Source: Novosphingobium sp. ST904 (GTDB taxonomy: Bacteria; Pseudomonadota; Alphaproteobacteria; Sphingomonadales; Sphingomonadaceae). From it: DNA of 64,000 nucleotides. Positions 27,361 to 36,277 of the stretch are shown piece after piece. A program made the translations under genes and the position numbers. Under the pieces are notes generated by a model. It was not told where the DNA came from and did not search any database. It saw only the letters and a list, made by a program, of their open reading frames with translations. Each line of letters begins with the position of its first letter. The first letter of the stretch is position 1. Location of the stretch: positions 304,647-368,646 of the forward strand of contig NZ_LGJH01000166.1 in assembly GCF_001298105.1 (NCBI RefSeq), in the 5' to 3' direction.

Positions 27361-27888
27361 TCAGTTCGCCAAATTTAGCGCGAGCACGAAATCGTCGTAG
27401 GTCTTGCCGCCCACGTCGAAAGTCCGGGTGCCGATCGTCTCGAAGCCATGCTTGGCGTAGAAGGCGAGGGCGCGGTGATTGTCGTTCTTCACGCCGAGCA
27501 ACAGGCGCGAATGGCCCGCCGCCGCGGCATCGCGCACGGTGCGCATCATCGTGCTGGCCATCATGGAACCCTGGAAGCGCGAGAACAGGTAGATGCGCTT
27601 GAGTTCCAGATCGCCTTCACGCGCGAGTTCCAGTTCGGGTTCGCAAAGCAGCGCATAGCCGACCGGGGCGTGGCCGGGCTCGACTTCCGTCAGCCAGGCC
27701 TTCGCGCCCTGCGCGATATATTTGCGATAGCTGTCGGCAGAGTGCTGCCTGATGCAGTGCGCGACGAGCCCGGCCCCGTCTACCTGGCCCGCGAAGCTTT
27801 CGAGGAAGGTCGCCGATGCCACGAGCGAGAGCGCCTCGGCGTCGTCGGCTCCGGCCGGGCGGATGCGCCAGATGGGAAAATCGGTCAT
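27361..27888 (-). CDS. GNAT family N-acetyltransferase
   Basis: A 175-residue GNAT enzyme that transfers acetyl from acetyl-CoA to an amine. The fold is visible as RIRPAGADDAEALSLVA, then GYALLCEPE, LELKRIYLFSRFQGSMMASTMMRTV (the acetyl-CoA loop region; a variant of the usual Q-x-x-G-x-A pattern) and HRALAFYAKHGFETIGTRTF. The acceptor is unknown. The gene is wedged between the two halves of the split methionine synthase, 4 bases after the upstream stop and 36 bases before metH, so it is co-transcribed with them. No direct role in methionine synthesis is known to me. Confidence 0.88.
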   Translation of the reverse strand: MTDFPIWRIRPAGADDAEALSLVASATFLESFAGQVDGAGLVAHCIRQHSADSYRKYIAQGAKAWLTEVEPGHAPVGYALLCEPELELAREGDLELKRIYLFSRFQGSMMASTMMRTVRDAAAAGHSRLLLGVKNDNHRALAFYAKHGFETIGTRTFDVGGKTYDDFVLALNLAN

Positions 27889-27892
27889 GGGA

Positions 27893-28938
27893 TCACACCG
27901 CCATGGTGAAAGGTTCAAGGCCGGCGAGGCGCGTCACCGGATCGAGATCGGGCAGGCGGCGCGGGGCCAGCCCGGAGACCTTGCGCGCCATTGCGGCAAT
28001 GTGGGCCGGCGTGGAGCCGCAACAGCCGCCCAGCACGTTGACCTGGCCGGCAACCGCCCATTCGCCGACATAGCCTGCCGTGGTCTCGGGCATTTCGTCA
28101 TAAGCGCCCAGTTCGTTGGGCAGGCCGGCATTCGGGTAGATCATGATGAGCGTGTCGGCGAGTTCCGACAGCGTCTTCACATGCGGGCGCAACTGGGTGG
28201 CGCCGAACGAGCAGTTGAGCCCGATCGTCACCGGCTTGGCGTGCCGCACCGCGTGCCAGAACGCTTCCACCGTGTGGCCCGAGAGATTGCGGCCCGACAG
28301 ATCGGTAAGCGTCATCGACATCATGATCGGCACTTCGCGGCCCAGTTCGGCCTCCAGATGGCGCACCGCCATGATCCCGGCCTTGGCGTTCAGCGTGTCG
28401 AACACGGTTTCGATCAGGATGAAGTCGGCGCCGCCTTCGACGAGGGCTGCGGCCTGTTCCTTGTAGACATCGACCAGTTCGTCCCAGTCGATCTCGCGGT
28501 AGCCCGGGTCGTTGACGTCGGGGCTGAGCGAGAGCGTTTTGTTGGTCGGCCCGATCGCGCCGGCGACGAAGCGCGGGCGTCCGTCCTTTGCCTGATACTC
28601 ATCCGCCAGACGGCGGGCGAGGCGTGCCGATTCGACGTTGATCTCGCGCACGAGGTGCTCGGCGCCGTAATCGGCCTGGCTGATGCGGTTGGCGGAGAAG
28701 GTGTTGGTCTCGGCGATGTCGGCCCCGGCCTCGAAATAGGCGCGGTGGATCGATTCCGGCACCTCGGGCTTGGTCAGCGCGAGGATGTCGTTGTTGCCCT
28801 TTTGGTCGTGCGAGAGGCCGAGATTGCTGCGTAATCCGCTTCGCTGAGCTTCCAGCTCTGGATTTCGGTGCCGAAAGCGCCGTCCGTGATGAGGATACGC
28901 TTGGCCGCTTCGGCGAGGAACTGTTCTCTGGCAGTCAT
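27893..28938 (-). CDS. homocysteine S-methyltransferase domain protein (first part of split MetH), one frameshift
   Basis: This protein of about 348 residues is the homocysteine- and zinc-binding barrel of cobalamin-dependent methionine synthase, made as a separate chain. It starts MTAREQFLAEAAKRILITDGAFGTEIQ. The zinc cysteines are in IGLNCSFGATQLRPH and NVLGGCCGSTPAHI. The frame breaks near 28826, where SEADYAA should run on to NLGLSHDQKGNNDILALTKP; one missing base explains it. The downstream metH gene supplies the folate and B12 domains. Overlap and spacing place it between metF and the GNAT gene in one operon. Confidence 0.92.
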
Positions 28939-29035
28939 GGTCGTTGTCCTTCGTCGCCCGGATGCGGGCCCAAAGTTCCCTTGAGGGACCGTTCGCGCGC
29001 GCCTTGCTGCACGAACGGTCCGGAAACAAGTCTGC

Positions 29036-29938
29036 TCAGATGCCGGTCCCGGGGCGCAGGCCCAGGAGCTGACAGATGGCATAGGCCTGCTCGGCGCGGT
29101 TGAGCGTGTAGAAATGGAAATCGCGCACGCCGCCTTCGTAAAGCCTGCGGCACAGATCGGCAGCGGCGACGGCGGCGACAAGTGCGCGCGGGCCGGGGCG
29201 TTCGTCTAGCCCTTCGAACATCGTTTCCAGCCACGCGGGAATCTCGGTGTTGCCCGACATGCGGCGGATCGCCGTGAAGTTGGTCACCGGCATGATCCCC
29301 GGCAGGATCGGCGCGGTGATCCCTGCGGCGAGCACTTTGTCGATGAAGCGGAAGTAGGCGTCCGTCGAGAAGAAGAACTGGGTGATGGCGCGGTTGGCGC
29401 CCGCGTCGAGCTTGCGCTTGAGGTTGTCGAGGTCGGCTTCCGCGCTGGTCGCTTCGGGGTGGACTTCGGGATAGGCGGCCACCGAGATGTCGAAGTCATG
29501 GCGTGCCTTCAGGCCCGCCACGAGATCGGCGGCGCCGGTGTAGCCTTCGGGGTGCGGGGTGAAGACGCCGCCGCTGCTCGGCGGCGGATCGCCGCGCAGG
29601 GCCACGATGTGGCGCACGCCCGCTTCCCAGTACTGGTCCGCGATTTCCGCGATCTCGCCCTTGCCTGCGCCTACGCAGGTGAGGTGCGCGGCGGGAACCA
29701 GCTCGGTCTCGCGCACGAGGCGGGCGACGGTGGAATGCGTGCGCTCACGCGTGGAGCCGCCGGCGCCGTACGTCACCGAGACGAAGCTGGGGTCCAGCGG
29801 CGCAAGCTGGGTGATCGCATCCCAGAGCTGCTCCTCCATCTTCTCCGACTTGGGCGGGAAGAATTCGAAGGAAACCGAAATGTCGCCCGGCAGGCATCCC
29901 AGCAGGGGAGCCTGGACCGGTCGCTGGGCAGAAGTCAT
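29036..29938 (-). CDS. metF: methylenetetrahydrofolate reductase MetF
   Basis: MetF reduces 5,10-methylene-THF to 5-methyl-THF, the methyl donor for the methionine synthase encoded next. The 300-residue flavoprotein carries VSFEFFPPKSEKMEEQLW (with the catalytic Glu), FVSVTYGAGGSTRERTHS, HLTCVG, VALRGDPPP, and the FAD/folate-binding ITQFFFSTDAYFRF and PILPGIMPVTN. The ATG at 29938 overlaps the stop of the regulator gene (ATGA), so the two are translationally coupled. The longer open frame upstream is an artefact. Confidence 0.96.
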   Translation of the reverse strand: MTSAQRPVQAPLLGCLPGDISVSFEFFPPKSEKMEEQLWDAITQLAPLDPSFVSVTYGAGGSTRERTHSTVARLVRETELVPAAHLTCVGAGKGEIAEIADQYWEAGVRHIVALRGDPPPSSGGVFTPHPEGYTGAADLVAGLKARHDFDISVAAYPEVHPEATSAEADLDNLKRKLDAGANRAITQFFFSTDAYFRFIDKVLAAGITAPILPGIMPVTNFTAIRRMSGNTEIPAWLETMFEGLDERPGPRALVAAVAAADLCRRLYEGGVRDFHFYTLNRAEQAYAICQLLGLRPGTGI

Positions 29939-30957
29939 GAGTGCGGGGTCTTTCTTTCTTGAGTCTCGGTCTCGCCGGTTTCCGCCATCTCGGCAGCATG
30001 GGCGGCGGCAGGAAGACGGCGGGCCGTCCAGATCTTCACGGTAAGCGGGTCGCCCGGCAGCGAGACGGGCGCTTCGGGTGCGAACCCGGCTTCCGCCAGC
30101 AGGGTCTCCATCTGCTCGTCGGCAAAACCGAGGCGGGCATGGGCATGGCGCTCGCGCAGTTCCTCGCGGTCGTGCGCGGCAAGATCGACCACGGCGATCC
30201 GCCCGCCTTCGCGCGTGACGCGCGCCGCTTCGGCCAGGACCAGGCCGGGCGCCTGTGCATAATGCAGGACCTGATGGAACAGCACGGTGTCGAAGTTCGC
30301 AGCTGCGAAAGGCAGCTTCGTGAAATCGCCCTGCACCAGGGAAATCTTGTCCGCTGGCAAAGACTGCAACCGTGCGCGTGCAATTCGCAACATGTCCGGG
30401 CTCTTGTCGAGCGCGGTGACGTGCCCCGCCTTGCCCGCCAGAAGTTCGGCCATGCGGCCGGTGCCGGTGCCGACGTCGAGCAGCGCGCCCAGCTTCTGTC
30501 GTCCGAAAGCCGTGAGCAGTGCCGATTCGACGGGGCCGTCCGCACCATGAAGCTGGCGCAGCGTGTCCCACTCCTCGGCATGGCTGGCGAAGTAGGCCTG
30601 CGCGCTGGCCTCCCGGGCGTCGCGAATCGCCGCAAGCTGGCGGCGATCCTCGTTGCAGCGGGCGGAAAAGGCTGGATCGTCGCGCTCGGCAATAGTGAGG
30701 AGCTGGGCGGCTGCGGCCCCTAGCGGCGGCTCGCTCTTCTCCTTCACGGCAGTGCGCAGGAAGACCCAGCTACCTTCCTTGCGGCGCTGCGCGAGGCCGG
30801 CGTCGCAGAGAATCTTCACATGACGCGAGACGCGCGGCTGGCTCTGGCCGAGCACCTGCGCAAGCTCCCCGACCGCCAGTTCCATATGCGCCAGCAGACG
30901 CATGATGCGCAGGCGCGTCGGCTCCGAAAGAGCCCTCAGGAGGGGGTCGATTTGCAT
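29935..30957 (-). CDS. ArsR-type regulator fused to SAM-dependent methyltransferase (SahR-like)
   Basis: A 340-residue fusion. Residues 1-85 form an ArsR winged helix (LLRALSEPTRLRIMRLL, LGQSQPRVSRHVKILCDAGL); residues 140-300 form a class I methyltransferase fold with motif I ALLDVGTGTGRMAELL and downstream motifs VTALDKSP and VQGDFTKLPF. This architecture is typical of alphaproteobacterial regulators of the methionine/SAM cycle, for which S-adenosylhomocysteine or SAM is the likely ligand; the link to SahR is from memory. The start at 30957 is chosen because the longer form would be coded inside the operator palindrome. metF overlaps its end. Confidence 0.88.
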   Translation of the reverse strand: MQIDPLLRALSEPTRLRIMRLLAHMELAVGELAQVLGQSQPRVSRHVKILCDAGLAQRRKEGSWVFLRTAVKEKSEPPLGAAAAQLLTIAERDDPAFSARCNEDRRQLAAIRDAREASAQAYFASHAEEWDTLRQLHGADGPVESALLTAFGRQKLGALLDVGTGTGRMAELLAGKAGHVTALDKSPDMLRIARARLQSLPADKISLVQGDFTKLPFAAANFDTVLFHQVLHYAQAPGLVLAEAARVTREGGRIAVVDLAAHDREELRERHAHARLGFADEQMETLLAEAGFAPEAPVSLPGDPLTVKIWTARRLPAAAHAAEMAETGETETQERKTPHS

Positions 30958-30964
30958 GCGATGG

Positions 30965-30986
30965 CATATAAAGATATCTTTATATG
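30965..30986. promoter_or_regulatory. 22-bp perfect palindrome, operator of the methionine operon
   Basis: CATATAAAGAT followed directly by its reverse complement, 7 bases upstream of the regulator's ATG. It is the only such AT-rich palindrome in this GC-rich window. Position and symmetry indicate an autoregulatory operator for the dimeric ArsR-type protein; it would also control metF and the split metH genes downstream. Confidence 0.8.
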
Positions 30987-31125
30987 TGTGCAAGCCCTAG
31001 GATTTCTGCGGATTTCAACCCCCATACTTCCCATTTGCGTTGCACCATTGTCTCGTCTAAAGAATGGCACCGCAGGCTTGCCTGCAAGCGTTGGCCTGTG
31101 CGCCAAACAATGCAAGGGGATTCGC

Positions 31126-31299
31126 ATGAAGAAGATTGCTTTTGCCGCGTTCGCGTCGGCTGCCGCTCTGTCGCTCGCTGCTTGCGGTGGCGAAAAGCCC
31201 ACCGAAGCTGCTACCGAGTCGGTTGAGACCCTGCCCGAGGAAACTCTGGCTGCTACCACCGAAGCGGCTACTGAAGAAGCCACCGCGGCTGCCGAGTAA
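31126..31299 (+). CDS. small lipoprotein, Glu/Ala/Thr-rich
   Basis: A 57-residue protein with a lipoprotein signal peptide: MKKIAFAAFASAAALSLAACGG, where the lipobox LAAC supplies the lipidated Cys. The mature part, about 37 residues, is almost only Glu, Ala and Thr and strongly acidic. AAGGGGA precedes the ATG. Similar tiny acidic lipoproteins occur in sphingomonads without known function. It is divergent from the methionine regulator and followed by a strong terminator before nadE. Confidence 0.8.
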   Translation: MKKIAFAAFASAAALSLAACGGEKPTEAATESVETLPEETLAATTEAATEEATAAAE

Positions 31300-31398
31300 T
31301 CCGGCAGGGGGCCGCGCACCGACCTTACGGTCTGCCGGCCCCCGGTTGCTTTCCGCCCTTTCAGGGAATCACGGAAAGTCCGTCGAGACGGAAAAAGC

Positions 31399-31422
31399 CC
31401 CTCCCCGACGGGAGGGTTTTTT
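31399..31422 (+). terminator. rho-independent terminator after the small lipoprotein gene
   Basis: CCCTCCC, loop CGAC, GGGAGGG, then TTTTTT. It lies 100 bases after the lipoprotein stop and 65 bases before nadE. Confidence 0.85.
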
Positions 31423-31486
31423 ATTTGTCTCGTTCGTTTTCATCTTTCGTTTGCACCGGCCCGATGCGCGGGGCATCAAATCCGCC

Positions 31487-33142
31487 ATGGCCGATACGCT
31501 CCGGATCACGCTGGCGCAGCTCAACCAGTCCGTCGGCGATCTCGACGGCAACGCTGCCGGAGTGCTTGAAGCGCGCACCGCGGCGCAGGGCGCGGACCTT
31601 GTGGTCTTTCCCGAACTCCATCTGATCGGTTATCCGCCGGAGGACCTGATCCTCAAGCCGGCGCTGATCGAACGCGCCGCCGCCCGCCTCCAGATGCTGG
31701 CCCAAGCCAGTGCATCGGAAGGGCCGGCCATGCTGGTAGGCTCCGCTTTCGTACTCGATGGTGCGCTGCACAACGGGGTTGCGCTGCTCGACCAGGGCAA
31801 AGTCGCGGCTGTCCGGCTGAAGCACGAACTTCCCAACTACGGCACGTTCGACGAGATGCGCCTGTTCCAGCCGGGCCCGCTGCCCGAGCCGGTGATTCTG
31901 CGGGGGGCAATGATCGGCGTGCCGATCTGCGAGGATATCTGGCGCCCGGAAGTGTGCCGCCACCTCGCCGATTTCGGTGCCGAAATGCTCATCTGCATCA
32001 ACGGCAGCCCTTACGAAATCAACAAGGATGCGCTGCGCATCGAAGGCGTGGCCAAGCGCCGCGCGGTCGATACCGGCCTTCCGCTCGCCTATCTCAACCG
32101 CGTGGGCGGGCAGGACGAACTCGTGTTCGACGGTGCCAGCTTCGTCGTCAACGGCGATGGCGCCGTGGCGGTCCAGATGGCGGACTGGCGGGAACAGGTC
32201 GTCCAGACCAACTGGACCCGAACCGCGCAGGGCTGGCGCTGCGACCGGGGGCTGATCGAGGATCTCGCGGTCCATCCCGAGGATATCTACTGCGCGATGG
32301 TGCTCGCGCTGCGCGACTATGTGAACCGCAACGGCTTTCCCGGCGTCGTGCTGGGCCTGTCGGGCGGCATCGATTCGGCGCTATGCGCCGCGATCGCGGT
32401 CGATGCGCTCGGGGCGGAGAGGGTGTGGGGCGTGATGATGCCATCCCGTTTCACCAGCCGCGCCAGCCTGGACCATGCGGCGGACTGCGCGAAGGCGCTG
32501 GGCATACGCTATTCGGTCATGCCGATCGCGGAGGCGGTGAACGGCTTCGATTCGGTGCTGGGCGAATGCTTCGAAGGAACCCGCCGCGACCTTGCGGAGG
32601 AAAACCTCCAGTCCCGCATTCGCGGCACCTTGCTGATGGCGCTGTCCAACAAGTTCGGGCCGATGCTCCTGACCACCGGGAACAAGAGCGAGATGAGCGT
32701 CGGATTCGCGACCATCTACGGGGACGTGGCCGGTGGCTACAATCCGCTCAAGGACGCCTACAAGACGACGGTCTATGCGCTGGCCCGCTGGCGCAACGGC
32801 CATGTTCCGCGCATCGGGATCGGACCGCGCGGGGAGGTGATTCCCCCGGAAGTCCTGGTCAGGGCGCCCAGCGCCGAACTGCGGGCGGACCAGCGCGATT
32901 CGGACAGCCTGCCGCCCTACGAAGTGCTGGACCCGATTCTTCTCGGCCTTGTCGATCATGACAAGAGCGTGGAGCAGCTCGTCAACGAGGGGTTCGACCG
33001 GGAAACCGTGCGGGAGATGGAGCGCCTGCTTCACCGCGCCGAATACAAGCGGCGCCAGGCCTCACCCGGGGTGAAGCTGACCGCGCGCAATTTCGGCCGC
33101 GACCGCCGCTATCCGATCACGCACGCCTTCCGCAGCGCCTAG
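31487..33142 (+). CDS. nadE: glutamine-dependent NAD+ synthetase
   Basis: NadE amidates nicotinic acid adenine dinucleotide to NAD+, using glutamine. The 551 residues combine a nitrilase-type amidase domain (Glu in VVFPELHLIGYPPEDL, Lys in LKHELPNYGTFDE, Cys in GVPICEDIWRPE) and a synthetase domain with the PP-loop LGLSGGIDSALCAAIA, about residue 290. The C-terminus YKRRQASPGVKLT is typical. The start MADTLRITLAQLNQ matches the family. It shares the NAD pathway with nadB at the far end of the window. Its stop overlaps the stop of the convergent lipoprotein gene. Confidence 0.96.
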   Translation: MADTLRITLAQLNQSVGDLDGNAAGVLEARTAAQGADLVVFPELHLIGYPPEDLILKPALIERAAARLQMLAQASASEGPAMLVGSAFVLDGALHNGVALLDQGKVAAVRLKHELPNYGTFDEMRLFQPGPLPEPVILRGAMIGVPICEDIWRPEVCRHLADFGAEMLICINGSPYEINKDALRIEGVAKRRAVDTGLPLAYLNRVGGQDELVFDGASFVVNGDGAVAVQMADWREQVVQTNWTRTAQGWRCDRGLIEDLAVHPEDIYCAMVLALRDYVNRNGFPGVVLGLSGGIDSALCAAIAVDALGAERVWGVMMPSRFTSRASLDHAADCAKALGIRYSVMPIAEAVNGFDSVLGECFEGTRRDLAEENLQSRIRGTLLMALSNKFGPMLLTTGNKSEMSVGFATIYGDVAGGYNPLKDAYKTTVYALARWRNGHVPRIGIGPRGEVIPPEVLVRAPSAELRADQRDSDSLPPYEVLDPILLGLVDHDKSVEQLVNEGFDRETVREMERLLHRAEYKRRQASPGVKLTARNFGRDRRYPITHAFRSA

Positions 33143-33567
33143 TTCCGAACGCCCACCAGCATTAGAGAAACCGGCGTTCCGGGCGCGGGCAGGGTTACGC
33201 GTGTGTCGGTAATCCACAGCAGCCGCCCGCCCGAATCGGTGATTCTCGCGGACACCGCATAAGTGCCGTTCGGCGCGAGGCGGGCCGGATCGTAGCTGAG
33301 GGCGAATGGCAGCGGCACCTGGCGGCCCTCGCTGGCGAATTCGGTTTCGGCGATGACCGTGGCAGGCGCGTCCATGCGGCCGACGTCGGCCAGCGTGACT
33401 TTCACGCGGGCGTCGGGCTGCAGGGCGATCCGTTCACGATAGGCGACCGTGCCGTTCAGGGTTTCCATCGAGGCGCTCGCTCCGGCAGGAGGGGATGTCG
33501 CCGCGGGGGCGGTGCAGGCAGACATGGCTGCAATCAGGGGCAGAATCAGTCCGGCGCGCATTTTCAT
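33139..33567 (-). CDS. YbaY family lipoprotein
   Basis: A 142-residue lipoprotein. The signal peptide MKMRAGLILPLIAAMSAC ends in a lipobox-like sequence, with an AGGAGG ribosome site before the ATG. The mature domain (LNGTVAYRERIALQPDARVKVTLADVGRMDAP, VPLPFALSYDPARLAPNGTYAVSARI) fits the YbaY family of beta-sandwich lipoproteins, whose function is unknown; some relatives are paired with heat-shock or META-domain proteins. It converges with nadE, the two stops overlapping by a few bases. Confidence 0.85.
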   Translation of the reverse strand: MKMRAGLILPLIAAMSACTAPAATSPPAGASASMETLNGTVAYRERIALQPDARVKVTLADVGRMDAPATVIAETEFASEGRQVPLPFALSYDPARLAPNGTYAVSARITDSGGRLLWITDTRVTLPAPGTPVSLMLVGVRN

Positions 33568-33676
33568 GTCGATCCTCCTATCCAGTTCCGAAAGCTTGCC
33601 CGAGGGGGACGGCGAGGTAAACCTCGGGCAGGGCGAGGCGTCTTTCCTTCCACGGCAAACCTGCCATAGCGCGAAA

Positions 33677-34846
33677 ATGATTTCCCGACTGCCGCCGCTC
33701 GCATCCTGGACTTCCGCCCTTGTCGCCGCTCTGATCGGGTTCGGCGGAACCGTCGCTCTCGTGGTCCAGGCCATGCAGGCGCTCGGGGCCAACGGCGGGC
33801 AGGTCGGTTCGGCGGTTACGGCCCTGTGTCTCGGCATTGCCGTGGCGGGGGCGATTCTCTCGCTGTGGATGCGCATGCCGGTGGTGCTCGCGTGGTCGAC
33901 GCCCGGCGCGGCACTGCTGGCCGCGAGTGACGGGGCCGTTGCATGGCCGGTGGCGACAGGCGCGTTCGTTGCCGCGGCGGGCCTGATGTGCCTGCTCGGC
34001 CTGGTTCCCGCACTTGGGCGACTGGCGGCGCGGATACCGGCCTCGGTCGCCTCGGCGATGCTCGCAGGGGTGCTTCTGCCGTTCTGCCTCCAGCTTTTCC
34101 GGACGCTGGAAACCGACGCATTGCTGGTCGTGGTCCTGCTGGTGGTCTTCGTGATCGCCCGGCAGAGGTTTCCGCTCTACGCGCTGTTGCTGGTGCTGGT
34201 TTCCGGCGTCGCCATCGTGCTGGCGCGCGGGGACGTGGCGGGTTTCGAACCCGGATCGCTGCTCGGCGCGATGGAGCCGGTAACCCCGGCCTTCGATATC
34301 AAGGCGGTGGTCAGCATCGGCGTGCCGCTGTTCCTTGTGACGCTGGTATCGCAGAACCTGCCCGGTCTCGTCGTGCTGCGGACGGCGGGCTACACGCCCA
34401 GGCCGCAACCGCTGCTGCTGGGGACAGGACTGGCTACGATGGTGCTGGCGCCCTTCGGAGCGCACGGGGTCAACCTCGCGGCGATCACGGCGGCGATCTG
34501 CACCAGTTCGGATGCGCACCCCGACCAGGGGCGCCGCTGGATGGTCGGCCTTATCTATGCCGGCTTCTACCTGGCGTTGGCCCTGTTCTCGGCCCCGTTG
34601 GTGCAGTTCTTCCTCACCATGCCCCGGACCTCCATCGCCGCTTTCACAGGCATAGCGCTCGTCGCGCCGCTTTCGGGCGCGGTTGAGCACATGCTGGTCG
34701 AGAAAACCGAACGGGATGCCGCGATCCTGACTTTCGCCGCGACTGCCTCCGGGGTTTCGGTCCTTGGCATCGGCTCCGCTTTCTGGGGCCTGCTGGCGGG
34801 GTTCGCGGCGCTGGCCGCCAAGGCCATGTTCGCGCGCCGCGTTTGA
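33677..34846 (+). CDS. benE: BenE family benzoate/H+ symporter-like permease
   Basis: A 389-residue membrane protein with 11-12 helices, assigned to BenE within the NCS2-like fold. It begins ISRLPPLASWTSALVAALIGFGGTVALV and carries the family's PVVLAWSTPGAALLA and LVSQNLPGLVVLRTAGY segments, and GAHGVNLAAITAAIC. BenE members take up benzoate, but there are no benzoate-catabolic genes here, so the substrate may be different. The start at 33677 lies after the AAA-rich GCGAAA; no strong ribosome site is seen. It is divergent from the YbaY lipoprotein and followed closely by gltX. Confidence 0.88.
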   Translation: MISRLPPLASWTSALVAALIGFGGTVALVVQAMQALGANGGQVGSAVTALCLGIAVAGAILSLWMRMPVVLAWSTPGAALLAASDGAVAWPVATGAFVAAAGLMCLLGLVPALGRLAARIPASVASAMLAGVLLPFCLQLFRTLETDALLVVVLLVVFVIARQRFPLYALLLVLVSGVAIVLARGDVAGFEPGSLLGAMEPVTPAFDIKAVVSIGVPLFLVTLVSQNLPGLVVLRTAGYTPRPQPLLLGTGLATMVLAPFGAHGVNLAAITAAICTSSDAHPDQGRRWMVGLIYAGFYLALALFSAPLVQFFLTMPRTSIAAFTGIALVAPLSGAVEHMLVEKTERDAAILTFAATASGVSVLGIGSAFWGLLAGFAALAAKAMFARRV

Positions 34847-34878
34847 CGGCGGAGCGCGCCCGCCGTAACGCGCGGGAC

Positions 34879-36213
34879 ATGACCGTTACCCGCTTCGCTC
34901 CTTCGCCCACCGGGCACCTCCACGTCGGCAACATCCGCACGGCACTGCACAACTGGCTGCTCGCGAAGCAGGCGGGTGGACGCTTCCTTCTGCGTATCGA
35001 CGATACCGACGCGGCGCGTTCGAAAGAGGAATATGTAGACGGCATCCGCGCCGATCTCGCCTGGCTCGGTATCGCGTGGAGCGGGGAGGAGCGCCAGTCT
35101 GCTCGCGTTGCCCTGTACGAGCGCGAGTTCGAGCGGCTGAAGGCTGCCGGGCGCGTCTATCCCTGCTGGGAGACGCCGCAGGAACTGGAACTGAAGCGCA
35201 AGGTCCTGCTCGGCCGTGGGCTACCGCCGATCTACGATCGCGGCGCGCTCAGGCTGACGGAAGAGGAAAAGGCCGCGAGGATCGCTGCGGGGGATCTGCC
35301 GCACTGGCGCTTCCTGCTCGATCATGACGAACCGATCGAGTGGGAAGACGGGATTCGCGGCGCCCAGAAGTTCGATCCCGCGCAGATCAGCGATCCGGTG
35401 ATTCGCCGCGCCGATGGTTCCTGGCTCTACATGCTGCCTTCCGCCATCGACGATGTGGACATGGGCGTGACCCGGATCCTGCGCGGTGAGGATCACGTTT
35501 CCAACACCGCGGCGCAGGTCCAGATGTTCACCGCGCTCGGCGCGCCGGTCCCGAGCTTTGCGCACGAGGCGCTGCTGGTCGGCGCCGAGGGCAAGCTGTC
35601 CAAGCGTCTCGGCTCGCTGGGCGTCGCGCATTTTCGTGAGGTCGGTATCGAGCCGCAGGCGGTCGTTGCGCTGCTCGCGCGGCTCGGGACGAGCGATCCG
35701 GTAGATCCCTCGCTGGACGCCGAGGCCCTCGCAGCGGCGTTCGACCTTTCCCGTTTCGGCCGTGCGCCCGCCCGTTTCGACGAGGCGGAACTGGAGCGTG
35801 TCAACGCGGCGATCGTCCATGCGCTGCCATTCGAGGCGGTGTCCGCGCGCCTGCCAGAGGAGATGGACGCCGGGGCATGGGAGACGGTGCGCCCCAACCT
35901 CGCACATGTTCACGAGGTGCATGACTGGTGGAAGGTGGTCATCGGCCCCATCGAAGCGCCCGAGTTTTCGGAAGAAGACCGGGCTTTCCTGGCACAGGCA
36001 GGCAAGGTTCTGGCGGGGATCGAGTGGAGCGAGGGCGTGTGGAAGATGCTGACCGGCGCGCTCAAGGACGCGACGGGGCGCAAGGGCAAGGCGTTGTTCC
36101 TGCCGCTGCGTCTGGCGTTGACGGCCATGGAGCATGGGCCGGACATGGGCGCGCTGCTGCCGCTGATCGGGCGTGATGAGGCTCTGGCGCGGCTGAAAAT
36201 CGCCGCTGGCTGA
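34879..36213 (+). CDS. gltX: glutamyl-tRNA synthetase
   Basis: A class I aminoacyl-tRNA synthetase of 444 residues that charges tRNA with glutamate. The HIGH-like motif is FAPSPTGHLHVGNIRTALHNW and the KMSKS-like loop is KLSKRLGSLG, an accepted variant. The discriminating region LRGEDHVSNTAAQ is present. The C-terminal anticodon-binding part is complete. Alphaproteobacteria usually carry two GltX paralogues, one of which also makes Glu-tRNA(Gln) as a substrate for GatCAB; the short length here suits this paralogue pair but I cannot say which role it has. A start 12 codons earlier is open but overlaps benE. Confidence 0.93.
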   Translation: MTVTRFAPSPTGHLHVGNIRTALHNWLLAKQAGGRFLLRIDDTDAARSKEEYVDGIRADLAWLGIAWSGEERQSARVALYEREFERLKAAGRVYPCWETPQELELKRKVLLGRGLPPIYDRGALRLTEEEKAARIAAGDLPHWRFLLDHDEPIEWEDGIRGAQKFDPAQISDPVIRRADGSWLYMLPSAIDDVDMGVTRILRGEDHVSNTAAQVQMFTALGAPVPSFAHEALLVGAEGKLSKRLGSLGVAHFREVGIEPQAVVALLARLGTSDPVDPSLDAEALAAAFDLSRFGRAPARFDEAELERVNAAIVHALPFEAVSARLPEEMDAGAWETVRPNLAHVHEVHDWWKVVIGPIEAPEFSEEDRAFLAQAGKVLAGIEWSEGVWKMLTGALKDATGRKGKALFLPLRLALTAMEHGPDMGALLPLIGRDEALARLKIAAG

Positions 36214-36219
36214 GCAAGG

Positions 36220-36250
36220 GGGAGGCCGGGCAGCAGATGCCCAGCCTCCC
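36220..36250. terminator. hairpin between gltX and bdhA
   Basis: Arms GGGAGGCCGGGCA and TGCCCAGCCTCCC pair with one mismatch around a 5-base loop. The genes on both sides converge on it. There is no T-run, so it is a weak or Rho-assisted terminator at best. Confidence 0.5.
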
Positions 36251-36277
36251 GGAATATCGGACCGGAAATCCGCGTCC

